The translations under genes were made by a program, and so were the position numbers. From Acheta domesticus (taxonomy: Eukaryota > Arthropoda > Insecta > Orthoptera > Gryllidae): DNA of 64,000 bases. Location: the NCBI GenBank assembly GCA_031308135.1, contig JAHLJT010000631.1, positions 227,192,636 through 227,256,635 on the forward strand, in the 5' to 3' direction. Every line of letters begins with the position of its first letter. Position 1 is the first letter of the stretch. Shown piece by piece: positions 57,403 to 64,000 of the stretch. The notes beneath the pieces are model-generated. The model ran no database searches, was not told the DNA's origin, and saw nothing but the letters and a program-made list of their open reading frames with translations.

Positions 57403-58080
57403 AAAAATCTCTATCTTCGTAATTGTAGTGTAGGAAGAGAGCGAAACATTTAGAATTTTTGCCTTTTTTGAAAATCAAGTTCTGAATGAAAATAACACAT
57501 GCTCCATTCTCTTAAACCGGTAATTTGCACTATCCAACAACAAACTTTCATAAAAAACTATGTAGCCCATTTTTTTTATCTTCAAATATCACTAGGCTAT
57601 GTAAAGTACTCCCCTAAAAAAATATGGGTTTCAAATTCATGGACTCCCAGATCGTTTGGGGAATGTCAAATTGGGAGAATTTCGGCTGAACGTTTAAACC
57701 GCTATCGTTGTTTGCAGACAGACGACTGACACACGGACAGATGGACGAACGGACAGGCAGACGTTTTGCTGTCATTCGAATTTTACGTATCAAGGCCCAG
57801 AAACATGGATTCTGGATATACCACGTTTACAGGATTTTTTTCTAAATTTTAGCAACTGAATTTATCCACTTTTTCATTACTAGGCCCCCTATAATAAGAT
57901 TTTTCTGCCAATAATTCGCCGTTTTTTTTTTCGCGCAACATTACATAAATTTCTCCCAATAAGCGTAAGCAGTAGAAAGTAAATGTCAAAAATTGGAGCC
58001 GTTTTTGAAAAAATCTTGTTTTTATAATTACCTTTATTTCATGCACATAGCGCAAGAGCTAATGAGATTTTGAAAAATTT
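57403..58080 (+). repeat. AT-rich dispersed repeat family F, copy 4
   Basis: Colinear with 4200-4730: CTCCATTCTCTTAAAC, GGGAATGTCAAATTGGGAG, GACAGACGACTGACACACGG with further GGACAGAYGG units at 57715-57765, GACGTTTTGCTGTCATTCG, TTTATCCACTTTTTCATTAC and CATAAATTTCTCCC. The left part lies in the gap. Confidence 0.65.
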
Positions 58081-59401
58081 ACATGATGTTATTTTTAAAG
58101 ATTTATTAGCGATAATTTTATAACATTGATAAAATTAACTTCCATATTGTGGTTGTAGGAAAATTCCAAAAACATTTTAATTTTGCGTTGAATTCAGAGA
58201 AATCTCATAGACTTTTACTTTGTTGCATATTACTTACGAAAGTAGAGAAAGTGTTGTAATGCGACAAAAATTGTGATTTTTCGATATAAAACACACATGC
58301 ACACGTCGACATGCATCTATCGACAATATTTTCACAACTTCAAAGACGTGCGGGTAATTTCGGCCGCGGAACTTCTCATAGAATTAAAGATGATTACTGT
58401 ATACGAATACGAACCTTTTACGCACTTCGGTTACATAGTCAATGTAGTATACAAATCTGCGGTCATGGACGTAATAAGAGTTATTTGGCCCACTACTAAC
58501 AACAATAATCAGTTTCGTAATGTAACATTAGAGCAAATTCAAGGCCGTGCATTATTGCTATCATTATCAGTGCGTCTTCTTTCCATAAAGCAACTAGTTA
58601 AATTCAAACAAAATTATAATTCAATGAATAGCTTATCAAGTGGTTAGAAATGAAATGATAAATATTGCTTATGCAAGCGCAACAAACTGTACATACGGAC
58701 TAACGAAAGGCGCTAGTATCATCACGCGTTTGAAATTACTAGGTAAACAAACCTTCGCATGTGCGTGGTAAATGCTTTTTCTGCTGGCAACAATCAGCCT
58801 CCTAATATCAAAACAAATTGCAGCAGTTGGCGTTTGTCTTTCTGGACTTATCTAATCTGTCTTGCCACCCGGACTGCGCTAACTTTCCCTGTTTTTGAAG
58901 AACAGTCGGGCAAAGTGGCGTGACGTCTTAGAACTCGGCCCTCCCGACCTCACGTTAAAAAAGTGAGCGCGACACGAAATTTTGGTTTCCCGGTTCCAAG
59001 CAACGTCTTGTTGAGAAAGGTCAGCACGTTAAATATAAGTATACGATAATTAACGTTTTTCTTATACTTCACTTCAAAACTTGTTCTCATGGCCGTCTTT
59101 GGGTTTGAAAGTACCCGAGGCACTCTTGATTTCGGGGCCCCTGATTCTTAGTTCAACAAATTACGTTGTGGCGATCATAAGTTATTAAAAATTGAATATT
59201 ACACAGTTAATAAGCATTTTGATTCCTCTTTTTAAAGGTAAGGAAGGATTTGCAAAAAAATCTAGATAAACGGAATTAAATAGTATCTTTAATCTCTGTA
59301 TTTTCTACAGTACTATTTTACTAATAACTCTAACAATAGTAACATAATAAAATGATTAAAAAACAACACAAGCAATATTTAAGATCTAAGTAAAAAACAA
59401 A
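58081..59401. other. No gene supported
   Basis: The 124-codon open frame at 58273-58647 has no recognised domain or splice borders. CGGGGCCCCTGA at 59132 might be an end of the neighbouring hAT element, but this is uncertain. Confidence 0.4.
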
Positions 59402-61896
59402 CTAAGCATTTGTCAATGGTACTTTACGTAGTTTCGCACGCACGAAGTCGTCAATTACATCGTCGAAGATCAATTCGTTCAAAATATCGTACTCAATGTT
59501 TAATAAAGCTAACGAAGAAAGTCGTTCTTGAATCATTTTACTTCTTAATTCATTTTTTATATACTTCAGCTTTCAAAATGAGCGTTCACCCCGTACAATT
59601 AGTGACCATTGACGTTAAGAAAATTCTTAACGCTATTTCAATGTTAGGAAATGTCTCTTCAAGATTATCTTTTTTTAACAATTTATACATTTCTGCCAAA
59701 GATACGGTGCTGTTTGTTGAATTTTCAATGCGGAGATAATGTTGAAATTGAAACACTCCGATATGAGCTCTTGTTCATTGACATCTGTGTTATAAAACTC
59801 ATCAAATTGTTTACATTTATTAGACAATTCTTTCTCATCAATACGTTTTAATTCTGATAAAAATTGAAATCGTTTACTTATAATACTGTATGATTCAGCT
59901 CTTCCATCCAATTCACTTATTAATGTGTCGATAATAGGAATAAGTTTGTAATTTAAATTTTTCTTTGGTAGAAAAGATGACTTCGTCTGTTCTGAGTCAA
60001 AATAAGTTGTACTTTTTTTTTTTACACGCGCGATTTTGATATTCTGAATCGGGAAACTTTCTTTGGCGATTGTTTCAAAGTTATCAAATTCATTTCTTAT
60101 GACATGCAAACAATTGATCAATGATGATATCAGCTTTGAATACATCCAATGAAAGATTTTCTTTTTGCAACATTTTGTTCGTTTCATTGAGTTTTAAGTA
60201 CAGCACTCCAGACTTCGGTTTAATAATATTCTCTAATTTTTCATTCTTTCTATATGCTTACTGTAGGCTCTTCATTTCGCGGTTTCTGCTGGGTTTTAAT
60301 TTATTATTTATTTTAAGAATCAAATACATTTTAAAGAGAGTGCCTGCACATTATCTGAGAAACACCTATCAGTCAAACTTTTTACTCTTGATATTTTCCC
60401 AACCCAGAATGTTTTAATAATATCCCAACCGATGTTTTATACAACAAGAAAGAAGTTGTACAATTTTTGTACAAGTTGGAAATAACTCGTTGCTGTCATC
60501 ACGCAACCAGCAGCTTTAGCCCCGACTAAATTCAGTGAATGTCCAGCATAAGGAATGAAAATAGCGTATTCACATAATTGACGCAATCTTGCTTGTAGTC
60601 CTGAGTACGCACCTGACATTCGCGGCATTGTCGTAAGTTTGACTGCGGCAATCATTAATTCATATATGATTATTTTCGAGAAAATCTAAAACCGTATTTG
60701 TTAAATATTCGGAACCATATTCTTGAATAGTATGAACTCTAAAAACCGTTCAATCGGTGTGTTATCTTTTACATATCGAATCATAAATGTTAACTGATCA
60801 ACATGGCTACAATCAGGAGTAGAATCAATACTAATTGAATAATACTTGGCCTGTTTCAACTCAGAAAGTATTTTTAGTTTTTCTTGTTTACCCATAATCT
60901 CAATAAACTCGTTGCAAATGTTTGCTGATAAATACGACACGAATCCTTTCCTGGATTACCATATTTATTCAATGCTCTTTAAGAAATGGATCAAATTTGC
61001 TAATTAGTTCTAAACACCCCAAATAATTTCCATTCTGCTGAGAACCAATTATTTCATTATCACCACAAAACGGCAGTCGGCGGCCAGCAAGAAATTTGAT
61101 TGTTTCAACAATTCTAATCAAAACACTTTTCCAATAACTGACTTCTTAATTGAATTGGACAAGTATTGATTCATTTACAGTATCCACTTTCTTACTTCGA
61201 ACGATGTAATCCATAGTTGCATATCTATGCCGCAAACTGTTTTCATGTTCAGTAATTGCATGGTTCAAATTTTCCAGTCGTGAAACCCGTCCGGAGAATT
61301 AAACGCCGAATTGGAAGATGCAAAGACGGCATGCAAAACAGTATAACGCATTTTTAGATGGCGAAAATAGAAGCCACGATCTACAGACAGTTTCACTGTT
61401 TTGCAATTTACGTGAAACACAGATTTAGTAAGATGTCTAATTACAATTTTCCCATTTCCATCTTCGTACTTTCTCGCTGTTTTGAAAAATCACAATCTTT
61501 ATTTTGAAAAAACGTAGGTCCTTTCTGAATCCAAAAACATCGATCTTCTTCACTTATCTTATTCATTCGCCGGAATCGTTCGATGTGCACCTGGATACTT
61601 TTGAAGAAGTCAGAGCATCACCTATATTTTCAGATGAGAAACATTTCTCATGCAATGAAACATCTTCCAGATGAGAACTACTTTCGGAGGTACCTGGCTC
61701 CATTTTCTGGTTTTCTGATCGATTAATTTCATTCGGTGTGTCCAAAAGAATTTCTGGTGTGTCATTTGAAGATATACATGGATTTACTGATTTTGTAAAG
61801 AAAGATGTCAGTTCGGGTAATTTTTAATCCTTTCGTTCTCCTCAATCGCTTTTTTTTTCTCTTAGATGCACCGCTTGGATATGTGCGTTTCGACAT
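59402..61896 (-). pseudogene. hAT-superfamily transposase pseudogene (ZMYM1/DUF4371-like)
   Basis: The minus-strand start is at 61896 (MSKRTYPSGASKRKKKK). An acidic linker follows, then a zinc-finger-like region near 61500-61300 (CRLC-type remains). The catalytic-core start reads YYSISIDSTPDCSHVDQLTF at about 60850. Next come FIPYAGHSLNLVGAKAAGC near 60550, a middle region in the intact frame 60187-59675, and the C-terminal dimerisation segment ETFPNIEIALRIFLTSMVTN near 59650. After a frameshift this continues as RSFSKLKYIKNELRSKMIQE, ending at 59402. At least six stops or frameshifts are present. The length (about 830 codons) is normal for this group of domesticated-looking hAT proteins. Clearly inactive. 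Confidence 0.85.
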
Positions 61897-62928
61897 GATA
61901 CCAGTAAAATGAAATACCAATGAACTCTAGAAGAAAATACAATATACTGTTATACAAATTAGTTTATTTACAGATACTTTCTGCATGCGTTAAATTCACA
62001 GTTCACAAAAGCAAACATTTTCGGTGCGTTCAATTTTTATAATGTCACTTTGCATGTTAAAATTGGGTTGATATTTCTTAATCATATTGATTTTTTAAAT
62101 TCATTTACACTTGTTATATGTTACCATATTTGTATTTAAAATATATTTTTTGTCTAAATGATTGATTCGTTAATATATAATTCTTAATACTCTTAATTTT
62201 CAACCATGAAACTTTATTATACAAATTATAATATAATAAAATTATACACTTTTTATTATCCTTTAATCAATTTTTGTTTGTTGCTCATTTTTAAATTAAT
62301 TAATTATAGTATTATAGTATTGGTATTTATTTATAAAATATAATTTTATTACAATACATAAACATTGTGGTTTACAAATTATACATTAAAATGGAATAAA
62401 ATGTATCTTAAATTTACATTTTTTAGTGTGTTCCGTCGTGGGTTCAAATGATATCATAAACCTTTCAGATGTTAATTATATAAAGATGTTGGATTTTATA
62501 TTACACTTATAACACTTAACACTGTATTGCACTTGCTCTTCATTCGATTTCTGACTGACGCAAACTAAATTCATTTTCAATATTTGCCGATTGCTGCCAA
62601 GCAATATGAAGGTCGTCTGGTAAATTTCTATGAAAGAGCGCGCATTGTTATTAAACATGTGCATTGTTAGAAAGAACGATTCTTTGTAGACGGCTGTTTG
62701 ACTTGGCGACAGACTTCGAAAACTGAACTGATCAAATTATGTGACATATTTTATTAATCTCTCGACATTCGTACCATTGATGTTAGAAATATATAACATT
62801 ACTTTAATCGTGAACATAAATTAATTCAGATGCAGTCTATATTGGTTCCACTCAATATATTTAAGTTATCAATATATATATCAATTTCAATCCTGCTAAC
62901 CTTGAAAAATATTTGGTAGATTTTAGAA
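61897..62928. other. AT-rich flank, no gene seen
   Basis: Very AT-rich, with TATTATAGTATTATAG-type low complexity at 62300. No gene or element end was recognised. Confidence 0.5.
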
Positions 62929-63325
62929 CAGGGTTCGGCTCCTATTGACGCGCACGATTCGGTTCCGAACGAGTCACTCGCGGCGCCGCCACAGTGTGCA
63001 CACGGCCACGTGGCCAACGCATTTTCGTGTGGAATCGTGACGCTACGCTACCCGTGTCCAAGTTGAGGACGAGGCTCGGGCCTTCGGCCCTCGCGTTAAC
63101 ATAAAACATCCTTGAGTCTGTCCACGCATAATTACCAACGCATTTTATGCATTTAACATTATGCATGCAACGCATTTTATGCATTTACCATTGTAATTCT
63201 CCATTACACATTCGCACCACACCGCACAATGCACAATGCAAGCAGTGCTCCCTGAGTGATTCGTTCTCGTGGTCCGCGCGAGTGAACCATGCGCAAGTGA
63301 ACCGTGCGCCGTGAGCCGAACCCTG
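62929..63325. mobile_element. hAT-type MITE, 397 bp
   Basis: CAGGGTTCGGCTC at 62929-62941 is mirrored by GAGCCGAACCCTG at 63313-63325. The interior is GC-rich and non-coding, with near-tandem CAACGCATTTTATGCATTTA units at 63135-63190. CAGGG termini suit hAT elements. The flanking 8-mers (TTTTAGAA and TCCTTAAA) do not match well, so the target duplication is not confirmed. Confidence 0.6.
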
Positions 63326-63454
63326 TCCTTAAAATCAGCCAAATATTTTTATTGTTAATTAGAAATTCATATCCCATTAAATTTATTGAAAATTTGTATG
63401 CCAGAAGTTAAATCAATTGGTACAGAGATCTTTTGACATAAATTACGTAATAGG

Positions 63455-64000
63455 TATCCATCCACCTTCTCAAAAATTTTCTGATAAAATTATATTTTCA
63501 TTACCTTTTGTTCCGAGAATCAATAACTGAATGTTTTCAAATATTTCCCCAATGTGGTCCTTGTCAATACAATCATTAATAAATCTAATGTAGTCCGTCA
63601 TGTCAAGGATCCGATTCCTAAATTAAATATACTTAATTCGGTGTACTCATTACAATGTTCTGATTGTGATTTAGTATATATTGGTCAAAACTCGGAGGAG
63701 GTTAGGGATAGGATCAAAGAACATATAAATAATATTAAATTACCCTTTGATAAACAAAATTCCGTTACTGCTCACAGGATAAACACGATCATATTATTGA
63801 TTTTCTCAACCCTACAATATTGATTACAGAACACAAATGGTTTTTCGAGACTATTCTAGAATCTTTGTTATAAAAATATATTCTTCTATAAATTTTCAAA
63901 TTGAATGTAATCGTTTTCTAAGAGTTATGATTCTATATTAACCAAATTTAATAAAAAATACAAAAGTTTTTCAATAGATATTTCAAATAAAGTTATTCTC
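63455..64000 (+). pseudogene. Penelope-like retroelement, C-terminal region with GIY-YIG endonuclease
   Basis: A first frame gives PPSQKFSDKIIFSLPFVPRI near 63465. The next frame gives SNVVRHVKDPIPKLNILNSV, then YSLQCSDCDLVYIGQNSEEV and RDRIKEHINNIK at 63590-63745. Later frames add HDHIIDFLNPTILITEHKWF up to about 63850. Known: Penelope-like elements end in a GIY-YIG nuclease with a CxxC preceding YIG and an RxxEH motif. Here the second tyrosine motif (VYIGQ), the cysteines and IKEH are visible, while the first (GIY) is replaced by VYS. Several frameshifts. The element may continue past the window end. Confidence 0.8.

Noticed and set aside
58273..58647. 124-codon open frame as a gene
   Set aside because: AT-rich, no domain, no splice sites and no promoter signal seen; left as unsupported.

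Overview
This is a repeat-dense stretch of a large, AT-rich animal genome, most likely an insect. The evidence is eukaryotic: tRNA-derived SINEs, mariner and Tc1-like transposase remains, several clades of non-LTR retrotransposon, a Penelope-like element, a hAT pseudogene, microsatellites, and possible exons with GT/AG borders. There are no operons or bacterial signals. A polyneopteran (cockroach, termite, stick insect or orthopteran group) is a guess based on the SINE style and mobile-element mix. Three runs of N (1000, 100 and 1000 bases) show that this is a scaffold, so joins across them are not sequence-proven.

Host genes are nearly absent. The best host candidate is a plus-strand pair of possible exons at 1866-1957 and 7133-7366. 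They are compatible in phase (phase 0 across the intervening 5.2 kb intron), and the second ends in a stretch that looks like the first two strands of a synaptotagmin-type C2 domain. Weaker candidates are a 50-codon ORF with a signal peptide at 29531, a GC-rich possible first exon at 50571, and a minus-strand splice donor in a GC-rich block near 49283. None is proven.

Layout. 1-10 kb: SINE B copy, the candidate exons, a 1.2 kb element with 135-bp terminal inverted repeats that holds a LINE tail, and a Jockey-like reverse transcriptase remnant. 10-22 kb: SINE A copies, one split by a small inverted-repeat transposon; a full-length but broken mariner; AT-rich repeat families F and G; family E and another SINE B. 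22.7-23.7 kb: gap. 24-34 kb: the best SINE A copy, a SINE C copy with target duplications, a pogo-like fragment, a near-perfect 54-bp-stem hairpin, and a cluster of inverted SINE A pieces. 34-36 kb: a C/G-rich low-complexity island and AT-rich filler. 36-38.1 kb: a 2 kb fold-back element with arms over 700 bp around a Tc1-like transposase remnant. 40.6-48.4 kb: two restriction-like-endonuclease LINEs of R4/Dong type, head to tail across a (TAA)n tract, the second interrupted by a 2.9 kb CR1/L2-like LINE. 49-56 kb: family E, SINE A and a second mariner fragment. 57.4 kb to the end: family F, a hAT pseudogene, a 397-bp hAT-type MITE and the C-terminal part of a Penelope-like element.

The loci do not form a pathway. 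They record successive insertions, and the nesting gives a relative order. All family assignments come from motifs read by eye; no database comparison was run.
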